Origin: Kribbella solani
GTDB lineage: Bacteria > Actinomycetota > Actinomycetes > Propionibacteriales > Kribbellaceae
Direction of reading: 5' to 3'
DNA: 64,000 nt
Assembly (NCBI RefSeq): GCF_014205295.1
Contig: NZ_JACHNF010000001.1
Location: 3,410,001 to 3,474,000, forward strand
In this document: positions 9,522 to 18,529 of the stretch, piece after piece
Position numbering within the stretch: the stretch's first letter is position 1
Layout: each line of letters starts with the position of its first letter
Translations under genes and position numbers: made by a program
Notes under the pieces: generated by a model
What the model was told of the DNA's origin: nothing
What the model saw: only the letters and a program-made list of their open reading frames with translations
The model's database searches: none

Positions 9522-10031
9522 ATGAGCCTCGGCGAAACGTACCTGACAGTTCTCGGCTGGGTCGGCAGTGACCCAGATTTCAAGGAGTACCGGAAGAACT
9601 CGCAGACGACCTTCCGGCTCGGGTCGACGCCACGCCAGTTCGACAAGGCGCTGAACCAGTACGTGGACAAGGCCACGACCTGGTACACGGTGCAGTGCTG
9701 GCGAAGTCTGGCCCGGAACGCGTTCGAGTCCGTCCGGCGCGGCCAGCCACTCATCGTCACCGGCCGGCTCCGAACGCACGAGTGGACCGACGACGCCGGC
9801 GAGCAGCGCAGCCGCGTCATTCTCGAGGCCTTCTCGCTCGGCCACGACCTCGTCCGCGGCACAGCCGCGTTCACCAGAAGCGTGTCCCGCGCCGAAGCGC
9901 CGGCCTTCGCCCACGCCGATTCCGAAACCACTCCGGCCGAAACGACCGCGACACCGTTCCCACCGGACGAGTACTCCGTTCCGCCACTGCCGTTGCCGGC
10001 GACCGTCGATCCGGAGGTACGAGCGGCATGA
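9522..10031 (+). CDS. ssb: Single-stranded DNA-binding protein (accessory type)
   Basis: OB-fold SSB-like protein of 169 residues: ETYLTVLGWVGSDPDFK at the start and WYTVQCWRSLARNAFESVRRGQPLIVTGRL as the core. The C-terminal tail is Pro/Thr-rich and ends in PEVRAA, lacking the acidic DDDIPF-like tip that the essential SSB uses to recruit partners. It is therefore more likely an accessory paralogue than the main replicative SSB. It is not next to rpsF/rpsR/rplI, which agrees. Confidence 0.85.
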   Translation: MSLGETYLTVLGWVGSDPDFKEYRKNSQTTFRLGSTPRQFDKALNQYVDKATTWYTVQCWRSLARNAFESVRRGQPLIVTGRLRTHEWTDDAGEQRSRVILEAFSLGHDLVRGTAAFTRSVSRAEAPAFAHADSETTPAETTATPFPPDEYSVPPLPLPATVDPEVRAA

Positions 10032-10045
10032 TTATCTCAATCTTG

Positions 10046-10057
10046 ACTTATATAAGT
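10046..10057. promoter_or_regulatory. AT-rich palindrome upstream of SRPBCC gene
   Basis: ACTTATATAAGT is a perfect 12-bp palindrome 55 bp before the SRPBCC start, overlapping a TTGACT that could serve as a -35 element. It looks like a repressor site, but no regulator gene adjoins it. Confidence 0.45.
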
Positions 10058-10112
10058 ACTGCCCGGCATTCTGTGGTCGATCCCAGCAACCGAGCAGAAG
10101 AGGGAACCCTCC

Positions 10113-10730
10113 GTGATCGACATCCTCGAGCACCTGAACGCGGTCCAGCGCGAGGTCAGCCGGACCGGCGAGACCGTCACGGTGCTGATGCGCCGTTCGT
10201 ACCAGGCCGAGCCGGCCGAGCTCTGGGACGCGCTGACGGACCCGGAGCGGATGCGACGCTGGTTCATGCCCGTCACCGGCGAGCTCCGGGTCGGCGGCAC
10301 GTTCCAGTTGCAGGGCAACGCCGGCGGCGAGATCCTCGAGTGCGAGCCGCCGCGGCGGTTCAAGGTGACCTTCGGTGGGCCGAACAGTCTGCTGGAGCTC
10401 CGGCTGCTGCCCGGCGCGGGCTCGTCCACCGAGCTCGAGCTCGAACACTCGATGAGCGAGGCCCCGGCGCCTGGCGGCGCGGGCGCGCTCTGGGTCGGCC
10501 CGGGCTGGGACGGCGGTCTGCTCGGTCTGGCTCTCTACGTGACCGGCGAACTGCCCGCGGACGCCGATCCGGTGCAGATGGCGAACTCTCCCGAGGTGAT
10601 CAGCTACAACGAGCAGTCCGTCCGGGTCTGGATCGAGGCGGTCCGCTCTTCGGGTACCACCTCGGAAGCCGATCTCACCGAGGCAGCCAAGACCTCACTC
10701 GCGCAGTTCGCACCCGACGCCACGCTCTGA
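10113..10730 (+). CDS. SRPBCC domain protein
   Basis: A 205-residue AHSA1-type START-like protein: VLMRRSYQAEPAELWDALTD followed by RMRRWFMPVTGELRVGG, and GEILECEPPRRFKVTF. It starts at a GTG preceded by GAAGAGGGAA. It is a relative of the gene at 6732-7223 but has no ArsR neighbour; an AT-rich palindrome lies in its promoter region. Ligand and role unknown. Confidence 0.85.
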   Translation: MIDILEHLNAVQREVSRTGETVTVLMRRSYQAEPAELWDALTDPERMRRWFMPVTGELRVGGTFQLQGNAGGEILECEPPRRFKVTFGGPNSLLELRLLPGAGSSTELELEHSMSEAPAPGGAGALWVGPGWDGGLLGLALYVTGELPADADPVQMANSPEVISYNEQSVRVWIEAVRSSGTTSEADLTEAAKTSLAQFAPDATL

Positions 10731-10747
10731 CCCTTGCACTTCGTGCG

Positions 10748-10779
10748 AGCGCGCGTCCGGGTGTTCCGAGGCGCGCGCT
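10748..10779. terminator. Hairpin between convergent genes
   Basis: AGCGCGCG (10748-10755) pairs with CGCGCGCT (10772-10779) over a 16-base loop, between the converging SRPBCC and GTPase genes. There is no T-tract; it is a plausible bidirectional terminator. Confidence 0.5.
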
Positions 10780-10798
10780 GCGCCGTACACCGATCGAG

Positions 10799-12478
10799 CT
10801 ACTGGCGGGCGATCGCGAGACTGTCGCGGCAAGTCGTGTACGCGGCCAGCTCCTCGCGGGCGGGCTGTACAACGTGGCTGTCGGCAACCTTTTCGAGCTC
10901 GGACCGCAGCGCCTTGGCGACCTGCCGGGACCGTCGCTGCGCGCCGTTGGTGGCGAACACCCGGCAGACGAACGACAGCGCCAGCCCGAGCACGGCTCCA
11001 CCGACCAGCATGACCCACGCGTAGGGGATGCCGTTCCATTCCGGCAAGGGCGGATCGTTCAGCTTGGCAATCCGGGTCACCAGCAAGGCGATCAGCCACG
11101 CGGCGCCGCCCAGCGTGACCAGGAACAGCAGCCACTGCACGATCCGGGCGAAGCTCCACCAACCAGGATTGTTGGCCACCCCAAGGTCTGTCCGCGCGAC
11201 CGCCTGGTCGAGCTCGTCGCCGAGGGACTCCTCCCGGCGCCGGATCGTCGACCGCACCGAGTCCGCCCACGGGCGGGACAGCCCGGCGGCCGCCTTGGTG
11301 GTGATCGTGCGTACCGCGGCATCCATCCGCGCCCGCTGCACCGGAGTTGCCGACGGCAACGACGAACGTGCGATCGCCACCTCGTTGGACGCGGATTTAC
11401 GCAGCGCCTTGCCCTGTTCGCGGGACACCTGGTCGCCGTGCAGCCGACGCAACGGATCCGGCCGGAACCGTCCGATCCACTTGGTCAGCGGCCAGCCCGT
11501 CGCGGCGGCGGCCCGCTGCAGATAGGACCGGCGGACGGCGTCCGACACCACGGTCAGCCCGCTGGCGTCGGAGAGCGCATCGACCAGCTCGGTGACATCG
11601 GCCTCGGCCACGTCCGGCGTCTTGGCGGTGCCGCACTGGCTCGCCATCCGGTCCGCGACCCGGTCGACATCGGCCGACAGCCGCTCCCGGGCGGAGCGCT
11701 TGTTGCTCACCCGCTTGACCAGGAGGGACCGCACTTCCTCAAGGCCGTCACCGCTGACGGCCGAGGTCGCAACGACGGCCGGTGACTTCAGACCGTCGGA
11801 CTTGAGCAGCTTCTCGAGGTCCTCGAGGCAGCTCTTCTGCTGGTCCGGCGTCAGCTTGTCCATGTGGTTCAGCGCGAACACCATCACCCCGGAATGCGAG
11901 GCGAACGGTTTGATGTACCGGTTGTGCAACGCCGCATCGGCGTACTTCTGCGGATCGACAACCCACACCAGCAAGTCGACCAGCTCGACCAGCCGGTCAA
12001 CGATCAGGCGGTGCTCCACTTCGGTCGAGTCGTGGTCGGGCAGGTCCAGCAGGACCAGTCCGTCCAGGTCTTCGGAGTGTGCGTCCTCGAGCGAGCTCCG
12101 GTGCTGCACCTGGTGCCGGCGCGGGATGCCCAGCCAGCTCAATACTTCACCTGCCGGCTCGTCACCCCAGACACAGGCGAGCGGCATCGAGCTCGTCGGC
12201 CGGCGGGTTCCGATCGCCGCCAGGTCGAGACCGGTCAACGCGTTGAACAGCGACGACTTTCCCGAGCCGGTGGCCCCGGCGAGGGCAACCACGGTCAGGT
12301 CGCCCGACATCCGCAAGCGCTGTCCGGCGCGGTCCACGATCTGCCGGGCCTCGGTGAGTACCACCGGATCCAGCCGGCCGTCACCGGCCTTCGCGGCGGC
12401 TTCGATCGCGTCGATCTTCTTCAGGACATCGGTCTCGGCCCGGGCCGGGGTCTCGACCGTATCCACTGTTTCCGTCAC
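10799..12478 (-). CDS. Dynamin-like / YfjP-type GTPase, membrane-anchored
   Basis: A 559-residue GTPase. G1 is GATGSGKSS (68-76), G3 is DLPDHDS, G4 is NHMDK and G5 is SAVSGDG. Two C-terminal membrane segments follow: WWSFARIVQWLLFLVTLGG onward, and WVMLVGGAVLGLALSF, with a cytoplasmic tail. Its GTG start overlaps the stop of the larger GTPase gene by four bases. Paired dynamin-like GTPases of this layout (DynA/DynB of Streptomyces) stabilise cell-division rings at sporulation septa; the equivalence here is inferred from the pairing and the two membrane segments, not from alignment. Confidence 0.82.
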   Translation of the reverse strand: MTETVDTVETPARAETDVLKKIDAIEAAAKAGDGRLDPVVLTEARQIVDRAGQRLRMSGDLTVVALAGATGSGKSSLFNALTGLDLAAIGTRRPTSSMPLACVWGDEPAGEVLSWLGIPRRHQVQHRSSLEDAHSEDLDGLVLLDLPDHDSTEVEHRLIVDRLVELVDLLVWVVDPQKYADAALHNRYIKPFASHSGVMVFALNHMDKLTPDQQKSCLEDLEKLLKSDGLKSPAVVATSAVSGDGLEEVRSLLVKRVSNKRSARERLSADVDRVADRMASQCGTAKTPDVAEADVTELVDALSDASGLTVVSDAVRRSYLQRAAAATGWPLTKWIGRFRPDPLRRLHGDQVSREQGKALRKSASNEVAIARSSLPSATPVQRARMDAAVRTITTKAAAGLSRPWADSVRSTIRRREESLGDELDQAVARTDLGVANNPGWWSFARIVQWLLFLVTLGGAAWLIALLVTRIAKLNDPPLPEWNGIPYAWVMLVGGAVLGLALSFVCRVFATNGAQRRSRQVAKALRSELEKVADSHVVQPAREELAAYTTCRDSLAIARQ

Positions 12479-15400
12479 GTGCAGTCCTCCACCGCGCGCG
12501 CGGCCTCCGTCAGGTTCCTGGCCGTGTCGGCATCGACCGGATGCTGGTCGAGGACTGCCAGGTAGCGGGCGAATTCGGCATCCATCAGGGCATGAACCTT
12601 ACCGTCAAGGTCGTCCCGCGCCTTGCCGACCATGCCCTGAACCGCCTTGTCGCCGAAAACAGCGTCCAGCAGCCGCTGACCGACCACCGCGCTGCCCGCC
12701 CCGACGCTAGCCTCCGCACCCTTCGGAATCCCTGCCCCGCTGGCGAAAACGACCACCATCAACGAAAGGCCGAGACCATTCACGCCGTACTCCAGGATGC
12801 GCGCGGTCGACTTCTTGTCCGCGCCTTCACTGCGCACCAGTTCGAGAACGGACTCCTGCCACTCCCGGACCGCACGGCTCGCGGCCGCCGGGAAGTCCGC
12901 CGACATCGCACCGAGCGGCGTTTCGCTCGCCGCCAGCAGCTGTCGTCCCGGCGCGGTCCCCTGCCAGATCTTCTCCGCCCGCTCGGCAGCCTCGGCCGCC
13001 TGCTCCCGCAGCAACGACTCGACGCCCGACTGGATCGCGTCACTGACGTCCCGCGTCTCGGCCGGCTTGTTGCCGAGCGAGCTCTTCAGGCGATCGCGCA
13101 ACCGGCCCGAGCCCGACTGCAGTCCCTTCAGCAGCTCACCGCTCCCGACGAATTCCTGCCACCGGGCCAGCACCTCGCCACGCAGCAACGTACCGTCCTG
13201 GCACGCCTTCGCGACGTCCTTCACACCCTGGTCGTACGTGGCCTCGACCGACGATCGCAGCTCGAGCGCCGTGTCCGCCTGCGCCTTGACCGCGCTCGCG
13301 AACGGCGGCGCCTTCTTCACCATCGCCGTCACCGCGCCCTGCAGGGTCCGGCGCACCACAGCGGCCCGCGCCTCCGCGTCGGCGGCCAGGTCGACCAGCC
13401 AGTCCTTGATCGAGGCAACGGCCGCGTCCGGCAGCATCCCGTTGCCATCGACAACGGTCTCCTGGATCGAGAACAACGGCGAGTCACCCAGCCCGCGCTC
13501 GAGCAGCATCTGCGCGAGGTGCCCGGTGATGTCGTCGATGGTCTCGCCCGGCGCCCGGTCGAGTACGACCGCGACCGCCGTACTGCGATCCGACGCGCTC
13601 TGCAGGAACTCCCACGGCACCGCATCCGAGTACCGCGCCGCCGTCGTCACGAACAACCACAGATCCGCCGCGGCAAGCAGCTGGGTGGCGAGGTCACGGT
13701 TCGCCTCGACCACCGAGTCGATGTCCGGCGCGTCCAGAATCGCGAGCCCCCGCGGAACGGTGTCCGCGGCAACCAACCGCAACTGCCCCGCGTCCTCCAT
13801 CCCACCCGGCTCGTCCGCGGTGGTCCGCGCCATCCCCGGCAACACCCGATCGCCCACGAACCAGTCCGCGTCGGCCGGGTGATGAATCAGCACCGGCGAC
13901 CGCGTAGTGGGCCGCAACACCCCCGGCTCACTGACGACCTTCCCGATCACCGTGTTGACCAGCGTCGACTTCCCGGCCCCCGTGGACCCACCCACCACAG
14001 CCAAAATCGGAGCCTCAAGCTGAACCAACCGAGGCAACAGGTAGTCATCCAGCTGATCCAGCATCGCCTTCTGCTGCTGCCGAGCCTCGTCAGCCCCCAC
14101 AACCTCCAACGGCAACCGACTCCCCGCCAACACCCCCCGCAACTTCATCAACGCAGTAATCAAAGCCATAGCAGCCTGCTCAGCCACCAACTGCGCCGCC
14201 AATTCCTCCCCACTAACCTCCCGCTGCTCTCCCCCACCCTGCATGCCACCCTCACCCACCGACGACCCACCACTCACAGCCGCCGCACCACCCTCACCCG
14301 CCGCCCGCCCACCACCCGCAACGCCCTCAGCACCACCTGCACCGCCCGGAGCACTCTCAGCACGCCCGGCACCGCCCGCAGCACCATCAGCCTCGCTCGA
14401 TCCACCGCCAACGCCCGGCACCTCAGACACGGCATCCTCAGACGGAGCGTCGTCGGACGCCGCACCAGCACCACCGCCGGCGCCTCGCGCGTCTCCTGCT
14501 CCGTCGCCCCCATCAGGCCCGTCAGCCTCGGCATCTTCAGCCACCACGGCGCGGTGAGCCCCCTCAGCGCGCTGCCCGCCCTCCGCGCCATCAGCAGGCT
14601 CCACACCCACATCAGCCGCATCCGCGTCAGTCGTCGCGTCGGTGTCACCAGTCGTAGCGCCCGCCTCAGCAGTCGCCACGTCCGCCTGACCAGTAGCCAC
14701 GTCCGCGTCAGCAGTAGCCACGTCCGCGTCAGCAGGCTTCGCGTCCGCCTCGGCCTCATCCGCACTCGTTACGTCCACGCCATCCGCATGCGTCCTGCCC
14801 GCGCGTGCAGTCCCCGGGTCCGCATCATCCACCTGCGTCGTACCCGCGTCTGAACTCAGCGTGTCCGCGCCATCAACCTGCGCCGTACCGCTGCCTGCGC
14901 CTGGAGCCTGCGTGTCCGCATCATCAACATGCGCCGTACGGGTGCCTGCGCCTGGAGTCTGCGTGTCCGCATCATGCGCGTGCGGCGTGCCCGTCTCAGC
15001 GGTCCGCGTCTCCGCGTCATCCGCCTGTGCCGCGCCTGCGTCAATGGTCGCGGCGTTCGGGACATTCGCGCGTGCCGCGTCAGCGTCAGCGGTCGCAGCG
15101 CTCGGGACATTCGCGCGTGCCGCGTCGGCGTCAGCGGTCGCGGTGCCAGCAGCATCCGCCTGTGTCGTACGCGCGTCCGTGGTCTCGTTGTCTGCGGCCC
15201 CGGCAGCCGTCGCATCCACAGATGCTGAGTCGGAGTGGGTCGCGTCCGTGACCGGGGAACTGTTGTCCGGTGTGCCGGTAGCTGGTGTGACCGTTGCCGG
15301 CGTGTCCTCGGCCTGAGCAGCCGTGTCCTCGTCTTGCGTGCTGCCGGGTTCGCCAGGGGTTTTCTGCTTGGGGAGGCCGACGATGATGTTGCCGAATTCC

Positions 15401-16185
15401 AGGGGGAAGCCGTCTGGGGAATCGTCCGGCTCATACACGACACCGACGGGCGGACGTGGGTTCTGCTCAGGCGACTCCGAGGAGGCATCAGCCGTGGACG
15501 GTACGCCTCCTGCGGCGGCCGGCTTGGAGGCCTGAGGCAGTTCGTCCTGAGGACTGGCGCCGTGCGTGTCAGCGTTGTCCATCCGGGCGTTGTACGTGCG
15601 GGGTTCCCGGTCCGTTGAGTGGTCGGACGTTGTGTCTATGCCCGGCTCGGCGTCACCGGGCGCGGAGGCGTCCCCGGCAGCCGAAGCCGCACCGGCTGTC
15701 GCGGAGGGTGCTCCGGCTGTTTCGGCGGGGTCGCCAGCATGCGCGGAGGTATCGCCTGTGGTCGGCGAGGCTTCACTGGCCGTTGTGGCGGGGTCGGCCG
15801 CAGGTGCGGCGGTGTCGCCAGAAGTTGCAGAGGCGTCGGCGGTGGAGGGGGCGGCGCTGGTTGTTGGGGCGGAGTCGGTGGAGGTCGCGGAGGGCTGGCT
15901 CTTGTCGGCGGTGGGGGTGGATGCCGGCGGGTCAGTTGGCGTTGCGGCTGATTCTGCGGCCGGGGCATCGGCGGGCTCAGGCGCGCGGCCGGGCTCGGCG
16001 GCGGGGTCAGGCGTGCGGCCTGCGTCGGGGGTGGGCTCGGGGGTTTTGCGGCGGCGGCGGCGCCAGAAGCCTTTGGGTTTGGTGGGGGACTGGGCGATCA
16101 GGTTCGCCAGCTCCTGGGCAGGCTGATCCTGGCTCGGAACTCGCGGTTCCGAACCTTCACCAGCTGCTGGCTTGGGGTCAGCCAC
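12475..16185 (-). CDS. Large dynamin-like GTPase with long low-complexity N-terminal tail
   Basis: A 1236-residue protein in two parts. Residues 1 to about 655 are a low-complexity Ala/Thr/Asp/Gly tail with degenerate repeats (such as TADADAARANVPSAA and DDADTQAPGAG). Residues from about 660 carry a GTPase domain: G1 GGSTGAGKSTLVNTVIG near 730, a G3-like ILDAPDID, then long alpha-helical stretches and a hydrophobic GLSLMVVVFASGAGI segment near the C-terminus. It starts at GTG without an obvious ribosome-binding site, so a later start is possible. It is the first gene of the coupled GTPase pair. The acidic disordered tail is far longer than expected for the family and may act as a spacer or recruitment arm. 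Confidence 0.8.
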   Translation of the reverse strand: MADPKPAAGEGSEPRVPSQDQPAQELANLIAQSPTKPKGFWRRRRRKTPEPTPDAGRTPDPAAEPGRAPEPADAPAAESAATPTDPPASTPTADKSQPSATSTDSAPTTSAAPSTADASATSGDTAAPAADPATTASEASPTTGDTSAHAGDPAETAGAPSATAGAASAAGDASAPGDAEPGIDTTSDHSTDREPRTYNARMDNADTHGASPQDELPQASKPAAAGGVPSTADASSESPEQNPRPPVGVVYEPDDSPDGFPLEFGNIIVGLPKQKTPGEPGSTQDEDTAAQAEDTPATVTPATGTPDNSSPVTDATHSDSASVDATAAGAADNETTDARTTQADAAGTATADADAARANVPSAATADADAARANVPNAATIDAGAAQADDAETRTAETGTPHAHDADTQTPGAGTRTAHVDDADTQAPGAGSGTAQVDGADTLSSDAGTTQVDDADPGTARAGRTHADGVDVTSADEAEADAKPADADVATADADVATGQADVATAEAGATTGDTDATTDADAADVGVEPADGAEGGQRAEGAHRAVVAEDAEADGPDGGDGAGDARGAGGGAGAASDDAPSEDAVSEVPGVGGGSSEADGAAGGAGRAESAPGGAGGAEGVAGGGRAAGEGGAAAVSGGSSVGEGGMQGGGEQREVSGEELAAQLVAEQAAMALITALMKLRGVLAGSRLPLEVVGADEARQQQKAMLDQLDDYLLPRLVQLEAPILAVVGGSTGAGKSTLVNTVIGKVVSEPGVLRPTTRSPVLIHHPADADWFVGDRVLPGMARTTADEPGGMEDAGQLRLVAADTVPRGLAILDAPDIDSVVEANRDLATQLLAAADLWLFVTTAARYSDAVPWEFLQSASDRSTAVAVVLDRAPGETIDDITGHLAQMLLERGLGDSPLFSIQETVVDGNGMLPDAAVASIKDWLVDLAADAEARAAVVRRTLQGAVTAMVKKAPPFASAVKAQADTALELRSSVEATYDQGVKDVAKACQDGTLLRGEVLARWQEFVGSGELLKGLQSGSGRLRDRLKSSLGNKPAETRDVSDAIQSGVESLLREQAAEAAERAEKIWQGTAPGRQLLAASETPLGAMSADFPAAASRAVREWQESVLELVRSEGADKKSTARILEYGVNGLGLSLMVVVFASGAGIPKGAEASVGAGSAVVGQRLLDAVFGDKAVQGMVGKARDDLDGKVHALMDAEFARYLAVLDQHPVDADTARNLTEAARAVEDCT
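14620..15240. repeat. Degenerate coding repeats in the GTPase tail
   Basis: The DNA here contains many partial copies of 24-60 bp units, for example GTCGCAGCGCTCGGGACATT-like segments at about 15050 and 15098, and two copies of a segment carrying GCCTGCGCCTGGAG near 14893 and 14948. They encode Ala/Asp/Thr-rich peptide repeats. Such tracts expand and contract by slippage. Confidence 0.7.
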
Positions 16186-16274
16186 GGTGTCCGCCCACGA
16201 GCACAGAGTGCCCGGTCGGACAGCGCAGAAGCAAAGTCATCGTCATCCCCGTTTGGCGGCGTGGACGGGTGGCA

Positions 16275-18023
16275 TCACTGCGGTGGTGGATACGGACCGT
16301 ATCCTCCCGGCGGTCCTTGGCGGTCAGGGGGCCCCGGCGGGTAACCGGGCTGACCGGATGAGTGATCGGGTTGGGTGGACGGATACCCGGGTTGAGCGGG
16401 CGGGTAACCGTCCGGCGAGCGGGGGTGATCCTGCGGGCGCGCGTCGCCCGTGGGGTTTGGAGAGGTACTCGCCGACGCTCCAGAACCAGGCGAAGACTGT
16501 CCCGGACCAGACTGCCCCGGACCGGGGGCGCCGGGGTCCTGCCCAGGTCCGCCGGGGTACTGCTGCCCGAAAGCGCCAGATTGCTGCCCAGGTGCGCCAG
16601 GGTGCTGCTGGCCGCCGGACGGTTGTCCGGGACCAGTTGGGTACAGCGAACCGTCTCCACCGGGAGGGGGCGCGTACTGCTGGCCGGGAGCCGACCCGTA
16701 TGGCTGGGTCGGGCCCGGTGCGTAGGGCTGGGTGGGGGTGGCGTACTGGTTGGGGGTGGCGGCGTACTGGGGGGCGGCTTGGGCGAAGGCGGGCATGGGT
16801 GGGAAGGGGACTGTGGGGCGGCGGTCGCGGAGTTCGTCGAGGAGTTGTTTTTCGGTTTGGAGGGCCTCGGGGCCGATCACCTGGCGGACGATCTTGTCGC
16901 GCAGGTACGCCAGCTCGGTCGCGTTGTGCTGGAAGGCCTTCGCGGCGGCCTCCGCCTGGGGGCCGTAGCGGCGGGCGTTCTGGCGGAGGGCCTTGCGGCC
17001 ACGGAGAGTGGCGATCAGGGGTACGTCCTGTGGTACCAGCCAGCCGAACCGGACGTAGTCGTACAACCGGGACGCGATCATCTGTCCTTCGCGTGATCGC
17101 ATCACCAGCGCGAAAACCACCAGGCAGATGAACAGCGGGACCATCAGGCACAGGTACGCGACGATGAATCCGCCGCCGCCGGCCCAGCTCGCGGAGGCGT
17201 TCCAGGCGGCGTGGGCGAGGACGGCGGCCAGGTACCCGACCACGGGGGCGAGGAAGCGGACGACGGTACTTCGGTGCCGGATCGCGACGCCGATGCCGAT
17301 CGCGGTGAACGACGTGAAGAGTGGATGCGCGAACGGCGAGATCACGCCGCGGATGATGAACAGCGCGAACGCGCCGCGCAGTCCGGCGTCGCTGCCGGCC
17401 TCCTCGGAGAGCGTGTTGAAGACGCGGCCGTAGTACAGGATGTTCTCGGTGAAGGCGAAGCCGACGCCGACCATTCCCGCGTACACGAGGCCGTCGATGA
17501 TGCCGTCGAACTCCTTGCGCCGGAGCAGCGCGAGCAGCAGGATCACCGAGCCCTTGGCGAACTCCTCCACCGGCGGCGCGACGAAGACCGCGGACCGGTC
17601 GCCGCCGACGCCGGTCTCGGCGAGCCGGTGCGAGACCTCGGTGTTGATGAAGATCGCGGCCAGGGTCGCGATGAAGGCGCCCCAGCAGAGCGCGAAGACG
17701 ATGTACCTGGTCGGCTCGGGTTCGTAGCGGTCCAGCCAGAGGTACAGCGCGATCACCGGGATCACCGGGACGAACGCGAACACCAGGCCCCAGGTGAAAC
17801 CGCCCGCGCCGGTCGACTTGGCGACGATGCCGAAGATCACCAGGCCCGCGATCGCGAACACGACCGCGATCACGATGCCGATCAGGACGCCCTGGTTGCG
17901 CCGCTGGCCGGGTACCGGGTGGTTCCCGAGCACGTTCGGCCGCGGGTACGGCCCGCTGGACGTGTACGCCGACCCCGCCGCGGGTTGCGGCGGACCTGCC
18001 GGGCCTGGTGAGGGGTAACTCAT
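16275..18023 (-). CDS. PrsW-type intramembrane metalloprotease
   Basis: A 582-residue multi-pass membrane protein. The PrsW signature residues are present: EEFAKG at 153-158, FTENILYY at 191-198 and HPLFTSF at 233-239, which form the putative zinc/protease site. About eight hydrophobic segments span residues 45-310. The N-terminus is Pro/Gly-rich and the last 160 residues form a Pro/Gly/Gln/Ser tail with PGQ and YPP repeats, probably cytoplasmic and disordered. PrsW of Bacillus cuts the anti-sigma factor RsiW; the substrate here is unknown. It lies upstream of the GTPase pair on the same strand, 89 bp away. Confidence 0.85.
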   Translation of the reverse strand: MSYPSPGPAGPPQPAAGSAYTSSGPYPRPNVLGNHPVPGQRRNQGVLIGIVIAVVFAIAGLVIFGIVAKSTGAGGFTWGLVFAFVPVIPVIALYLWLDRYEPEPTRYIVFALCWGAFIATLAAIFINTEVSHRLAETGVGGDRSAVFVAPPVEEFAKGSVILLLALLRRKEFDGIIDGLVYAGMVGVGFAFTENILYYGRVFNTLSEEAGSDAGLRGAFALFIIRGVISPFAHPLFTSFTAIGIGVAIRHRSTVVRFLAPVVGYLAAVLAHAAWNASASWAGGGGFIVAYLCLMVPLFICLVVFALVMRSREGQMIASRLYDYVRFGWLVPQDVPLIATLRGRKALRQNARRYGPQAEAAAKAFQHNATELAYLRDKIVRQVIGPEALQTEKQLLDELRDRRPTVPFPPMPAFAQAAPQYAATPNQYATPTQPYAPGPTQPYGSAPGQQYAPPPGGDGSLYPTGPGQPSGGQQHPGAPGQQSGAFGQQYPGGPGQDPGAPGPGQSGPGQSSPGSGASASTSPNPTGDARPQDHPRSPDGYPPAQPGYPSTQPDHSSGQPGYPPGPPDRQGPPGGYGPYPPPQ

Positions 18024-18183
18024 GCCCGCAGCCTAGTTGGGGTGCAGTTTCATCGGCAGGACCACCCACTCAGCGTTACCTGGATGGAACGACAGCCCTG
18101 TACTTCGGCTCGCCGCGAACCGCCGTGATCGGGAACCCAGAGGCGCGATCCCCCGGCTATCTGAGAGACTCTCCCTGCCATAC

Positions 18184-18257
18184 GCCCCCGTAGCTCAGCT
18201 GGATAGAGCGTCGGACTTCTAATCCGTTGGTCGCAGGTTCGAGTCCTGCCGGGGGCG
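18184..18257 (+). tRNA. tRNA-Arg (anticodon TCT)
   Basis: Full cloverleaf: acceptor GCCCCCG pairs with CGGGGGC, D-arm GCTC...GAGC, anticodon loop CTTCTAA giving TCT, and T-arm with GTTCGAGTC. It reads AGA, a rare codon in this high-GC genome. CCA is not encoded. Confidence 0.95.
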
Positions 18258-18529
18258 CACTGCCGCTCTGCGATCCGCCGCTCGAAGATCCGTTCGAGCC
18301 GTCGCCGGAGCGCCCGGACCGGGCTGGTAGGGTTCCGGTCGTGGAGATCGAGGTCGACAGAGGCTAGCCGCCGAACTGCCGGTGGCCTTCCTTCCCGTGC
18401 GGGTGCCTTCGCGCCCCGGGTGAACGACCCGCACGTTCGCATAGCAGCGAACTTGTCCTGTACGCATGCCCGTCGGCGTGCGCCTCGAATGCCTGGCAGC
18501 GAGTCACCGGCCGGGCAGAAAGCAGTGAG
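18258..18529. other. tRNA to ABC-F leader interval
   Basis: This 272-bp stretch has no convincing gene on either strand. It contains a small hairpin (GACCGG near 18315 with CCGGTC near 18336) and a 20-codon open frame described separately. It probably holds the promoter and leader of the ABC-F gene. Confidence 0.4.
18466..18528 (+). CDS. Possible 20-codon leader peptide of the ABC-F gene
   Basis: ATG at 18466 opens a frame of 20 codons (MPVGVRLECLAASHRPGRKQ) ending in TGA one base before the ABC-F ATG. Short coupled leader frames are known upstream of antibiotic-responsive ABC-F genes, where ribosome stalling controls expression. There is no clear ribosome-binding site, and a frame of this size is not improbable by chance in GC-rich DNA. 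Confidence 0.25.
   Translation: MPVGVRLECLAASHRPGRKQ

Noticed and set aside
12541..14853. A 770-codon open frame on the + strand
   Set aside because: Antisense of the large GTPase gene; extreme Arg/Gln/His content and no recognisable motif.
14620..15240. CRISPR-like repeats
   Set aside because: The repeats are coding, irregular in spacing and degenerate, with no cas genes.
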